Position numbers and translations under genes: made by a program. The notes beneath the pieces were generated by a model. That model was given only the letters and a program-made list of their open reading frames with translations. It was not told the origin of the DNA and made no database searches. This document shows, one piece after another, positions 1 to 8,237 of a stretch of 64,000 bases of DNA. The stretch's first letter is position 1, and every line of letters begins with the position of its first letter. This stretch comes from CAVPMW01 sp963706515 (GTDB lineage Bacteria > Chloroflexota > Anaerolineae > Anaerolineales > UBA4823), in the NCBI GenBank assembly GCA_963706515.1, contig CAVPMW010000010.1:62001-126000 (forward strand). Direction: 5' to 3'.

Positions 1-126
1 CGCAGCCCCTAGCTTTTGAAGCTTTTGAGTTACAAATGAGCCCAGAAAGCCCGCTCCACCGGTCAGGACCACCCGCTTATCTTTCCAAAAAGTCGTTGTT
101 ATTGAAAGATTTTCATTAGCTTCCAT
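1..126 (-). CDS. fcl: GDP-L-fucose synthase, N-terminal part (runs off the window)
   Basis: The 42 visible residues start at an ATG at 126, with GGAG eight bases upstream. They hold an FWKDKRVVLTGGAGFLG stretch, the Rossmann NAD(P)-binding GxxGFxG motif near the N-terminus of a short-chain dehydrogenase/epimerase. The FWKDKRV lead-in before the glycine motif resembles bacterial GDP-L-fucose synthases, which convert GDP-4-keto-6-deoxymannose to GDP-L-fucose with NADPH. The gene for the preceding enzyme, gmd, lies in the same locus at 19273-20247, which supports the call. Only the cofactor motif is visible, so another nucleotide-sugar epimerase is possible. Confidence 0.7.
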   Translation of the reverse strand, partial: MEANENLSITTTFWKDKRVVLTGGAGFLGSFVTQKLQKLGAA

Positions 127-183
127 CTGTTAACTCCGCTGCATAGACATTTACTGTACGACGAATGGTGTGTTGCGGTAAAG

Positions 184-281
184 GGCATCCGTCAGGTCAT
201 AGAGCAACCTGCAGGTCATGGAGCAACCTGCGGGTCACAGATCAACCCGCTCTGCAGAGCGTGCAGCACTTTACGGATGCC
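184..281. repeat. Three 19-bp tandem repeats inside a 9-bp inverted repeat
   Basis: Three imperfect 19-bp units (195-213, 214-232, 233-251) each begin GGTCA and carry a GAGCAACCTGC-like core. They are flanked by GGCATCCGT (184-192) and its exact reverse complement ACGGATGCC (273-281). The junction of units 1 and 2 also forms a 10-bp palindrome, ACCTGCAGGT. The element fills the gap between the end of the regulator gene and the fcl start. It could act in the fcl leader or as a structured spacer; the function is unknown. Confidence 0.6.
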
Positions 282-348
282 ATGATCAAACTCCAGGAAG
301 TAGCCAGCCCGCCGGTAATTATTATATGGTTCAGCTCATCCACAGGGT

Positions 349-831
349 TCATTTTCCATCCGCCAATTGCAGGTATATTTTTGCCCCACGGATCTCTAGG
401 GAAGGGATATCTTCTGTATCGCTTACCCGGATTCCTTGCTCCAGGCAGGTCAGGCGGCAGATGTCGGCAATATCGCCGTCGCCAATAATCCGAACGCGGT
501 CAAATCCATTAGCTTTCACCTCAACTAAAAGCTCACGGACGTGGTCACGCGTCCTATGATAGAGGTGCATGGAATTTTCTATATAATTTACTGTAAGACG
601 AGCGCGGAATGCCAGCCCCTCCGGAGTAATGATGTAGCGTAATTTTTTCCGTTGGGCGCGTTTTACCTTGACGTAGCCTTTGGCAATCATTCGCTTGAGA
701 TGCCAGTTGACCGTGCCTACTGCCACACCAAGCTGCGCGGCCATTGTCGCCTGATTAATATCCGGGTCATGCTCGATTTGCTCGAGCATGATCAGATCTC
801 GGTCGGATTCTGCTGCGGATTGGTTATCCAT
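349..831 (-). CDS. EPS-type winged-helix (MarR-like) transcriptional regulator with C-terminal Rossmann-like extension
   Basis: 160 aa. Residues about 10-85 form a winged helix: a DINQATMAAQLGVAVGTVNWHLKR helix-turn-helix, then a YIITPEGLAFRARLT wing. This resembles the MarR-family regulators found in exopolysaccharide loci. The last 60 residues contain VRIIGDGDIADICRL, a GxGxxA-like nucleotide-binding turn, so a small ligand-sensing domain is plausible (inference). The ATG at 831 lies just downstream of a TATAAT box overlapped by a palindrome (839-855), which suggests autoregulation. The same palindrome precedes gmd. The 5' end of this gene is duplicated at 2659-2766. Confidence 0.8.
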   Translation of the reverse strand: MDNQSAAESDRDLIMLEQIEHDPDINQATMAAQLGVAVGTVNWHLKRMIAKGYVKVKRAQRKKLRYIITPEGLAFRARLTVNYIENSMHLYHRTRDHVRELLVEVKANGFDRVRIIGDGDIADICRLTCLEQGIRVSDTEDIPSLEIRGAKIYLQLADGK

Positions 832-838
832 AATCTAA

Positions 839-858
839 AATTCAATAACTGAATTATA
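839..858 (-). promoter_or_regulatory. Palindromic operator overlapping the -10 box of the regulator gene
   Basis: AATTCA-N5-TGAATT at 839-855 is a perfect 6+6 inverted repeat. It overlaps a minus-strand TATAAT at 858-853. Transcription would start near 846, inside the operator, so a bound protein should block initiation. The same element recurs at 2774-2790 and 20260-20276 in the same position relative to a TATAAT, with identical flanking bases (CTAAAATTCA on one side, TGAATTATA on the other). Confidence 0.7.
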
Positions 859-905
859 ACATGAGTTAGACTTCGGCTTTAATCTCGAATGCCGTAAACA
901 AAGAG

Positions 906-2613
906 TTAAGGAGCAGCCGGCTCTCCAGCCTGTTTCATGTTGTAGATCCAGGCGTAATCGAAACCATCGATCGTGACAGTATATTCAGGGGTTAGCGTCT
1001 GGAAATATGCCAGGATTTTCGGACTGGGTAACTGCCGTTGCATCTGAAGGAAATATAGTACGACATAATCTGCCTGTTGTAATTGTTCGAGCGATATGTT
1101 ATCGTCCATAAACTTGGATGTGCCGTGGAAAAAATATGAGAAACTACCCTCGTTGTACCAGGAAATCACCTTTAGCTTTCTCACGTGGGGTTTCGTGTTG
1201 AGATATTCAGCAGCTTGCTCCAGTTCTTCTCCCCGCCCAATCATCATAACCTCTTTCGCCCGCTGAATGCCTCCCAGGAGAGGATTGTAATAATTGTAAA
1301 AATATGGATAGGTGCTAAAAACCCCGATGGATTGGACAAGAACCAGACAGGTCAGGATAGCCCAAGTGCCAATCGTTGCCGTCCTGGCAGAGGCGATCTT
1401 GGTCAAACCTCGGCTCACAGCCTGAATGATGGTGTACCATCCAAGGGCTGCAATAAGGATCATCGGTCCTTGAATGGGGAGCTGGTAACGGTCGAATTTT
1501 TTTAAGCTCAAACTGATAAAGATGGTGAATAGTATAGAAAATGCGAGCAAGACGAGTAAATAGCGTTTCTGCTCTTCGGTAAGCTTTAGTATTTTTGGCA
1601 AGAACAAACTCAATATTGCCAGGAAGATTCCAATTGAAACCACTCCGGTGATCCGCCAGATAAAAGATACCGGATAGAAATACCAGGCTGAATTCGCCGC
1701 TATAATAGATTGTTCCATTGAAGAAAGTACTGTGATCGTGACCTTCTACTGCATAGTCGGCAGCCTGGGTGAAGACCTGCCTGAGAGTCCAGATAGGATT
1801 GACCCACATAGCGGGCCAGAGCAGTACAAAGATCAGGCACGCAACAAACAGCCAAAGCAGAACCGGCTTGACCGAACTCCAGATTACTCTTGCATTCCGC
1901 TGATCAGGACGGCGCCAAGATTGGATGAGGTTTAGTAATACCAACGCGCCGATAAAAGGGATCAAAAAGAAGGCAGGCGATTTTGTCAGCCAGCTTAGCC
2001 CTGCAACAACAGCGGATACGAGCAGGTCAAGCGTTCGCCGAGATTGGTACATGAATCTCATGAAAGCTAATAAGGAAAGGAGCATCAGTGCACTGACCAA
2101 TCCGTCTAGATGTAACAGCCGGGAAAGGGAAATGGTGAAAGGGTCCAAAGCGATCAGGAGGATGCCGAGCAATGCCGGGATTAAACCGAACAGCTTCAAG
2201 CAATACCAGAATGTCAAAACTGACGCGATTACAATCAACAAGACGGTGAAAAATCGCCCGCTTGCCAGGACATCAACAGCATCAACCAGATGGTTACGCA
2301 GGAAAAAATAGAAATTCGGTAGACCATGGAATTGTTGGTCGACCTTTTTTACAAAATCGGGGTACTGCCATAAAAATCCGGCAGTACCTGCCCAGGTAAC
2401 TAATACGCCAGGGTGCTCTTTTTGGTATGTGTTTTTGAAATCTCTGACCGATAATGCCTGGTAGAAATTCCCAGACCGCATCAGCCAAAGGGGTTCATCG
2501 ACCGTCACGCCGCTATCCAGGCGTAAGGCGCGCGGGAGAAGTAAAGAAGCAATTACTACTCCGGAAATCAATATCGAAAAAACGATTTTTTTGAGGTTAA
2601 TTTTTCCAAACAT
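906..2613 (-). CDS. GT39/PMT-like membrane glycosyltransferase, copy 1, frameshifted
   Basis: Two overlapping frames together match the neighbouring paralogue (2842-4548) along its whole length: N-terminal frame from 2613, C-terminal frame ending at 906. The join lies at GAATTC (1690-1695). Removing one base gives GDSAW where the paralogue has GDAAW, and a product of 568 aa, exactly the paralogue's length. The ATG at 2613 matches the paralogue's start; a TTG at 2631 is also in frame. The product is a multi-pass GT-C protein with a DSGVTVDEPLW acidic first loop, likely transferring sugar from a polyprenyl-phosphate donor outside the membrane. Either a sequencing error or a young pseudogene. 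Confidence 0.75.
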
Positions 2614-2658
2614 CGATCGATTACCCGTCAAGCAAATGACCGGTTAGTTTGTGAAATT

Positions 2659-2766
2659 TTATTCGACCCTGGAGCATCTCAGCTGGCTTTTCATAGCTGG
2701 GTCATGCTCGATTTGCTCGAGCATGATCAGATCGCGGTCGGATTTTGCTGCGGATTGGTTATCCAT
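2659..2766 (-). pseudogene. Truncated copy of the winged-helix regulator gene
   Basis: From the ATG at 2766 the first 23 codons match the intact regulator at 349-831 with a single substitution (Glu8 to Lys). The sequence then diverges completely and stops after 35 codons, before the helix-turn-helix. The promoter and palindrome upstream are kept. It is the broken edge of the tandem duplication and cannot make a DNA-binding protein. Confidence 0.85.
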
Positions 2767-2773
2767 ATGCTAA

Positions 2774-2793
2774 AATTCAGCAGTTGAATTATA
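2774..2793 (-). promoter_or_regulatory. Second copy of the palindromic operator with -10 box
   Basis: AATTCA-N5-TGAATT at 2774-2790 overlaps a minus-strand TATAAT at 2793-2788. The five central bases differ from the copy at 839, but both arms are intact. It drives only the truncated regulator remnant and, read further, GT39 copy 1. Retention of both arms in a dead gene copy suggests it may still control the downstream transferase. Confidence 0.6.
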
Positions 2794-2841
2794 GCATGGG
2801 ATAAGCTTCGACTTCAATATCAGCTACCGGCAGTAATAGAG

Positions 2842-4548
2842 TCAGGGAGCAACCGGCTCCCCAGCCTGTTTCATATTGTAGATCCAGGCATAATCGATGC
2901 CATCGATCGTGACAACATGTTCCGGTGTCAGGTTTTGGAAATATGCCAGGAATTTCGGACTGGGCAGCTGCCGCTGCTTTTGGCGGAAGTATAGGACGAC
3001 GTAATCGGCATGTTTTATTGTCTCAAGGGAGGAAAACGCGTCAATTGGTTTTGAATTTCCGCGGAAAAAATACGAGAAACTGCCATCGTTGTACCATGAA
3101 AAAACTTTCAGCTTTCTAACATCAGGCTTCGTGTTAAGATATTCAGCAGCCTGGTCCAGCCCTTCACCACGGCCTATCACCAAAACCTCTTTTGCCCGCT
3201 CAATGCCTCCCAGGAGAGGGTTGTAATAATTATAAAAATACGGGAAAGTTTTCATAACCCCTGTGAATTGCACAAAGACCAGGCAGATCAGGATAGCCCA
3301 GGAGCTAATTGCGGCTGCCCTGGCGGAGGCAATCCTCGACATTGCCAACGACACGGCCTGAATGAGGGCATACCATCCCAAGGCTGCGACGAGGATCATC
3401 GGTCCCTGGATGGGGAGGAAATAGCGATCGGACTGTTTCAAACTCACGCTGATGAAGAGGGTGAAGAGGATTGAGAAGGCAAGGAGGACGAGTAGATACC
3501 GCTTCTGCTCCTGGGTAAGCTTGAGTATTTTGGGCAAGAACAAACTCGCAACCGCCAGGAGGATGCCGATCGTGACTACTCCGGTGATGCGCCAGATGAA
3601 AGCTATCGGATAGAAAAACCAGGCAGCATCGCCGCTTGGATAGATTACCCCATTAAAAAAAGTAACGCTGTCGTTACCTTCAACCGCGTAGTCGGTAGCC
3701 AGGGTGAATACGCGGCGGAGCGTATCGAGCGGAGCGACCCACATTGCGGGCCAGAGCAGAACAAAGACGGCGCAACCAACCAGGAACCAGAGCAATGCTG
3801 GCCTGATCGCCCGCCAGATTACTCTCGCATTCCGCTGATCAGGATGGCGCAAGGACTGGACGAGGTTGAGGAAAACCAGCGCACCGATAAAAGGGATCAA
3901 AAAGAAGGCAGGCGATTTGGTCAGCCAGCTGAGCCCTGCAGCTACCCCGGAAACGAGCAGGTCGAGCATCCGTCGAGACTGATAAAAGAACCGCATGAAG
4001 GCCAATAAGGAGAGGAGCATCAAGGCGCTGACCAGGCCATCCAGGTGCAGCAGACGGGAAAGGGAGATGGTGAACGGATCAAAAGCGATCAAGAGAATCC
4101 CGAGCAAAGCCGGCATTAAACCGAGCAACTTCCAGCAGTACCAAAACGCCATTATCGAGGCGACAACGATGATTAAAACTGTAAAAAACCGTTCGCTCAC
4201 CAGGATATCGAGAGGCTCGACCTTGCGAGTACGCAGGAACAATTGTAAATTCCCCGGACCACGGAATTGGCGGTCGGCCTCTTTTACATAATCGGGATAC
4301 CGCCATAAAAATCCGGCAGTCCCTGCCCAGGTGACCAACACGCCAGGGTGCTCTTTTTGGTATGTGTTTTTGAAATCTCTGACCGATAATGCCTGGTAAA
4401 AATTTGCAGACCGCATCAGCCAGAGGGGTTCATCGATCGTCACTCCGCTATCCAGGCGTAAGGCGCGCGGGAGCAGCAGGGAGGCAATGACCACCCCGAC
4501 GATCAATATCGAAAAAACGATTTTTTTGAGGTTAACTTTTTGCAGCAT
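2842..4548 (-). CDS. GT39/PMT-like membrane glycosyltransferase, copy 2 (intact)
   Basis: 568 aa, ATG at 4548. A multi-pass hydrophobic protein with an N-terminal membrane anchor, then an extracytoplasmic loop carrying DSGVTIDEPLW, whose Asp-Glu pair is in the place of the acidic residues of PMT/ArnT-type GT-C transferases. About ten further membrane segments follow, then a soluble C-terminal tail. Such enzymes move sugar from a polyprenyl-phosphate carrier to protein or lipid; acceptor and sugar cannot be told here. It is the intact member of the tandem duplication. Confidence 0.75.
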   Translation of the reverse strand: MLQKVNLKKIVFSILIVGVVIASLLLPRALRLDSGVTIDEPLWLMRSANFYQALSVRDFKNTYQKEHPGVLVTWAGTAGFLWRYPDYVKEADRQFRGPGNLQLFLRTRKVEPLDILVSERFFTVLIIVVASIMAFWYCWKLLGLMPALLGILLIAFDPFTISLSRLLHLDGLVSALMLLSLLAFMRFFYQSRRMLDLLVSGVAAGLSWLTKSPAFFLIPFIGALVFLNLVQSLRHPDQRNARVIWRAIRPALLWFLVGCAVFVLLWPAMWVAPLDTLRRVFTLATDYAVEGNDSVTFFNGVIYPSGDAAWFFYPIAFIWRITGVVTIGILLAVASLFLPKILKLTQEQKRYLLVLLAFSILFTLFISVSLKQSDRYFLPIQGPMILVAALGWYALIQAVSLAMSRIASARAAAISSWAILICLVFVQFTGVMKTFPYFYNYYNPLLGGIERAKEVLVIGRGEGLDQAAEYLNTKPDVRKLKVFSWYNDGSFSYFFRGNSKPIDAFSSLETIKHADYVVLYFRQKQRQLPSPKFLAYFQNLTPEHVVTIDGIDYAWIYNMKQAGEPVAP

Positions 4549-4606
4549 CGACCGAATTTGTTGTCAGAATAGTCGTTTTACGCAGTGAACGCAGCACCCT
4601 CTCAGG

Positions 4607-6100
4607 TTAAGAGCCGCGATATACACTTCGGAGCAGGTAGAAATGCGATTTTCCCCACGAGTATATCGTGCGGTAATCATTGCGCAGATGGTCGCTCAGT
4701 TTCTGAAATTTAAACCGCCCCAGGAGTATCTCAGCAGGCTGATATTCGTCCACATATTTGATGATGTCGTCCTCAGATAATGTACCGGTGGTGAGACGTT
4801 TCTCTGAGATAACTGCAAGCGGTGGGGGAATGGGCAATCCAACCCGGAAAGCGTACATCGGGACGTCAGTAAAGATCCAGTTTGAATTCGCTGCATACTG
4901 GCGCAAGTTACTAAGGATTTCTTCTTCATGCCCGGCAGGCTTAGCGACAGGCTCGATGAGATAAGCAGGCAGTCGAAAATTATAGTAAATTGGTGGGACC
5001 CTGGCAACTAAAATAAGCACAAACCCGGCGATTGAAACCAAAGCAATTAAAGTCTCCCATTGTATCAAGGAGTGGAGAGAGCGGTTCCTGAGCAATGTGA
5101 GCACTGCTTCGGCAATGCCAATGGCTGCCAGCATAGCCAGGGGTACCGTTACTAATAGCTGGTGGTGGTACCAGACTGGAGTGTGGAAAGCGAGCAGCAG
5201 ATAAGCTGTAGCCGACCAGGCGAGCAGGTAAAAGGTGAGCCACTTTTTTTGAATAATAGCAAAGACAGAACCACAGAAAGCGAGAAGGACGAAGGGCCAG
5301 GAGGGGCGGATATAAGCGGTTATGGATAGGGTTTTACCGAGAGATTCATAGAGCTCAACTGTCCGGGCAGCCAGATGGGTGTTGAAAAGCTCCGGTAAAT
5401 AGGCTGGTCCGATGAAAATGAGGGAGACCAGCAGAGATAAAGCAGTGAATGATACGCCCCAAAGGAATGCTGGCGTCAGCCTGCTGCGCCAAATGTGTTT
5501 TTGGTTGGAGGCTGGCTGATAATCCATGAGTATGCCCAACAGGAATATTGGTACGAGGAATAAGGTGAAGATCTTCGTAAAAGCAGAAAGACCTAATGCC
5601 AGCGCGGAAATGAAAAGCCAGAAATTCCGGCGGGAGGTGTGCCAGGCGCCCAATGCCAGCAAAGATAGCATAGCAAATGTTAGCGCAGGTAGACCAATCA
5701 TCACCGAAACGGATAGGGAAGCATAAAAAGGGAGGAGTGCAATCAGCAGAACAGCAAAAAGCGCATGAAGAGTTGACCAGGAGAGGCGGACGAACAGTGC
5801 GGCTGAAAGCAGAAGGATTGAGGAGAGAATGAGCACGAATGTCCTGGCAATATTGATATCAAAACGGGTCAGCCGGAGAGTGATTGCCAGCAGGTAGGTG
5901 AAGACCGGAGGCTGGTCGCTCCAGATTTGAGAGTAGAGTGGAAAGCCGCGGGCGAGCATCAGGGCTTTGATGGCATTGATGCCTTCATCCGGATCGAACT
6001 CGAAGCGAGCGCGAAACGGGTAGAAAAGGAAGATCAATAGAAAGAATGCAGCAACAGAAATGAATATAAGTACTTCCGGGCGTGCAAGCCGGGAGAACAC
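4607..6100 (-). CDS. GT39-like membrane glycosyltransferase
   Basis: I place the start at the GTG at 6100 (497 aa): AAAGGA sits five bases upstream and the site is just past the stop of the preceding gene (6135). An open frame reaches back to 6292, but that would overlap the preceding gene by 158 bases and add a non-hydrophobic leader. The protein has an N-terminal membrane segment, then an FDPDEGINAIKALML loop with the acidic pair of ArnT/PMT-type GT-C enzymes and an SDQPP motif, then about ten membrane segments and a soluble tail. The substrate is unknown. Confidence 0.75.
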   Translation of the reverse strand: MFSRLARPEVLIFISVAAFFLLIFLFYPFRARFEFDPDEGINAIKALMLARGFPLYSQIWSDQPPVFTYLLAITLRLTRFDINIARTFVLILSSILLLSAALFVRLSWSTLHALFAVLLIALLPFYASLSVSVMIGLPALTFAMLSLLALGAWHTSRRNFWLFISALALGLSAFTKIFTLFLVPIFLLGILMDYQPASNQKHIWRSRLTPAFLWGVSFTALSLLVSLIFIGPAYLPELFNTHLAARTVELYESLGKTLSITAYIRPSWPFVLLAFCGSVFAIIQKKWLTFYLLAWSATAYLLLAFHTPVWYHHQLLVTVPLAMLAAIGIAEAVLTLLRNRSLHSLIQWETLIALVSIAGFVLILVARVPPIYYNFRLPAYLIEPVAKPAGHEEEILSNLRQYAANSNWIFTDVPMYAFRVGLPIPPPLAVISEKRLTTGTLSEDDIIKYVDEYQPAEILLGRFKFQKLSDHLRNDYRTIYSWGKSHFYLLRSVYRGS

Positions 6101-6134
6101 AAGTTTCCTTTCAGAATGCCGATTGCCGGTTGTG

Positions 6135-8237
6135 CTATTGTCCAAGCGAATCGCCTGTGGGGGTACACGTGCCCGCATCGGTCCGGGGTGCAAGGATCTG
6201 GACGTGGATAGATTTGAGGGTTTTTTGTGGTTGGTAATAGCACAAGATCTGCGTTGAAACCTGATCCACCCAGACATCATTTTCTTCGCCAAAGGCTTCT
6301 AAGCTGCCTTTATGCCGGCGGGAGAGGGGTTCGGAAATTATGAGCGAAAAGCGGTGGTTGGATATATCTTGATAGAATTGGTTTAGATACTCCTGATTGC
6401 CTCCCATGACCATTTCCATCAGATAAGTTTTTTCATATTCCGGCACGAGAGTAATATCCTTCAGAAAATGGAAAGTAAGCAGCTGTCGCTCGGTTAATAA
6501 CAGGACTTCTCCGCCGCTTTTGTTTAGGTGCTTAATTTGTCGTTTCAGTTGTTCGATAGCCTGCATTTTTTCCGCGGTATAGCGCCGCGTAATTGGCTGG
6601 GCAGTAGCAACCACGAAATAAATCGGCAGCAGCAGAGTGATGATTAAGAGAATGTAGCTGACAGCTGCAAAAGCTGCCGGCAACGGTTTTAGCGGTTCTT
6701 TCTCGGTATCCGATCCAATCGGTTCGGGAACTACTTTTTGGAAGAGGAAGAAGGCGGTTATGGTCAATAAAAATGTCAGGTATGCATCCAGGTTGTGCAG
6801 GTTGCTGCCGCCACCAATCTTTACGCTCACCAGCAAGCCGCCGGCAAATAGGACGCCCAGGATCAAGCCAAGCCCGAGGTAGCGGAGAGGGTGATACCAT
6901 CTCCACTTGCCTGCCAGGCCTATCGCAATCAGTCCGAAAAATGGCAGTGAAACGATGATCGCTGCCGGAAAAATACCCCAGCGGTAAGTCGGGTTTGGCA
7001 GCAGACGATACCAGAGCAGGGAGGAGCTGAAACTCGTTGAAAATTGGTCGGGTGGAATCCCAGACCAAACTATGTACAGCTCATGGAATACGTATGCGGT
7101 GATCAGACCCAGCACCCCCCACACGACCGGTTTTAACAGATATCGCCAGAAACCCAGCTCGCTAACGGGTTGTTTGAGTAAGTAGAGAGTCACTGCCAGC
7201 ATGGCTGGGATTGGGAACCAGTTCACCCGGCTCAGCCCCACCCAGGCGGAGGCGATCAGGATAACCAACAGGGTTTGCCATTTCTTGCGCAGGTTGAATC
7301 CAAATAAAACCAGGATCACGGGAACCAGGAGATGGTAGTACACCGGCGGGATCAATACGAATAAAAACACCCAGGCAGCGACCAAAACTCCGTACAACCG
7401 GTCTTTGAGTGACAGCTGCCTCACGAGTGCTACTCCGGTGAGCAGTGCAGTCACTGCCCACAGGATCTGCTGCCACAAACGGTGAACGAGGATGGGTGTA
7501 TTGGGGATTAGGAATGGAGCCGCTTCCATCAAATAACGGGTTGGATGCAGCGTTGGAGGGGGAACGTGGAATCCATAGATCCACTGCGATAGATACAGCG
7601 AGGCAAAATAATAGCGACTCGCCTCGGACCAGTCCAGCGAGAATGGATAGCTCGTTATTGGTTCTATAAGCGCGGCGATCTCGATAATTACGCTGCCTAA
7701 CAGCAGTGCGCTGATCAGTATCAAGCCCAAATTGCGCTTCAGACCAGCAGCCTTCAGAAAGAATCCCCCGCAAAGCGTAGCCATCCAAAGTAAAGCGAAC
7801 CGGATATACGTAGGATCGAACAGCTCAGCCTTAGGACCTAAGAGCAAGAATGTGTATCCACCGAATATCAGAACGAAGAAGAAATAATTGAGATAGCCTA
7901 AACGCTGCAGGATGTGGAGGATCCTGTAATAAATCGAAATCAAATTATCTTTCCAACGCGTCCAGGTCAGAATGAAGAGAATCCCAGTCAATAGAATTCC
8001 AACAATTCCGATGACCAGGACAGCGATCCAGCGCAGCGAGCTAAAAAGCGCGCCTATCTCGTAATAGGGTCCTAGAAGACGAACTAACCCTACTATCTCT
8101 GCGAAAAGGGTGACTGCCAGGATGCCGCGCAGGTAGCTTAGCTGCCTGGAATGCGCGTCAGAATTCGGAGAGAGCTTTAATAATTCGGTCAAGGGCTTTT
8201 TTGTCCGGAGCGGAAATCTCCCGTTCGTTATGGCCAA
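6135..8237 (-). CDS. Polytopic membrane protein with KIGGGSNLHNLD motif, family not recognised
   Basis: About 700 aa with roughly 14 hydrophobic segments, a soluble region near the C-terminus, and a paralogue immediately upstream (8228-10246). Shared marks are a WSE motif after the fifth or sixth segment, an NPTY segment, and KIGGGSNLHNLD before the last membrane segments. The size and the soluble C-terminal domain resemble GT-C glycosyltransferases, and the neighbours support a glycan role, but I cannot name the family. The start looks like a TTG at 8237, overlapping the upstream stop by ten bases, with a weak GGTGA ahead; coupled translation is likely. Confidence 0.65.
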   Translation of the reverse strand: MAITNGRFPLRTKKPLTELLKLSPNSDAHSRQLSYLRGILAVTLFAEIVGLVRLLGPYYEIGALFSSLRWIAVLVIGIVGILLTGILFILTWTRWKDNLISIYYRILHILQRLGYLNYFFFVLIFGGYTFLLLGPKAELFDPTYIRFALLWMATLCGGFFLKAAGLKRNLGLILISALLLGSVIIEIAALIEPITSYPFSLDWSEASRYYFASLYLSQWIYGFHVPPPTLHPTRYLMEAAPFLIPNTPILVHRLWQQILWAVTALLTGVALVRQLSLKDRLYGVLVAAWVFLFVLIPPVYYHLLVPVILVLFGFNLRKKWQTLLVILIASAWVGLSRVNWFPIPAMLAVTLYLLKQPVSELGFWRYLLKPVVWGVLGLITAYVFHELYIVWSGIPPDQFSTSFSSSLLWYRLLPNPTYRWGIFPAAIIVSLPFFGLIAIGLAGKWRWYHPLRYLGLGLILGVLFAGGLLVSVKIGGGSNLHNLDAYLTFLLTITAFFLFQKVVPEPIGSDTEKEPLKPLPAAFAAVSYILLIITLLLPIYFVVATAQPITRRYTAEKMQAIEQLKRQIKHLNKSGGEVLLLTERQLLTFHFLKDITLVPEYEKTYLMEMVMGGNQEYLNQFYQDISNHRFSLIISEPLSRRHKGSLEAFGEENDVWVDQVSTQILCYYQPQKTLKSIHVQILAPRTDAGTCTPTGDSLGQ

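Larger units (their letters stand above)
764..4548. repeat. Tandem duplication of a GT39 gene plus regulator 5' end
   Basis: Two direct copies follow one another, about 764-2613 and 2698-4548. Each holds, in transcription order, a GT39-like gene of the same length (568 codons after correcting one frameshift), a 75-76 bp spacer with the same palindromic promoter, and the start of the regulator gene. The left copy runs into the intact regulator; the right copy is cut after 23 regulator codons. Protein and intergenic sequences match closely but not identically, so the duplication is not very recent. Confidence 0.85.

Noticed and set aside
772..794. 9-bp perfect inverted repeat CATGCTCGA / TCGAGCATG
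   Set aside because: It lies inside the regulator coding sequence (LEQIEHD codons) and is copied in the remnant only because that DNA was duplicated.
6101..6292. Longer N-terminus for the GT39-like gene ending at 4607
   Set aside because: It overlaps the upstream gene by 158 bases; the GTG at 6100 has an AAAGGA site and begins just before the first membrane segment.
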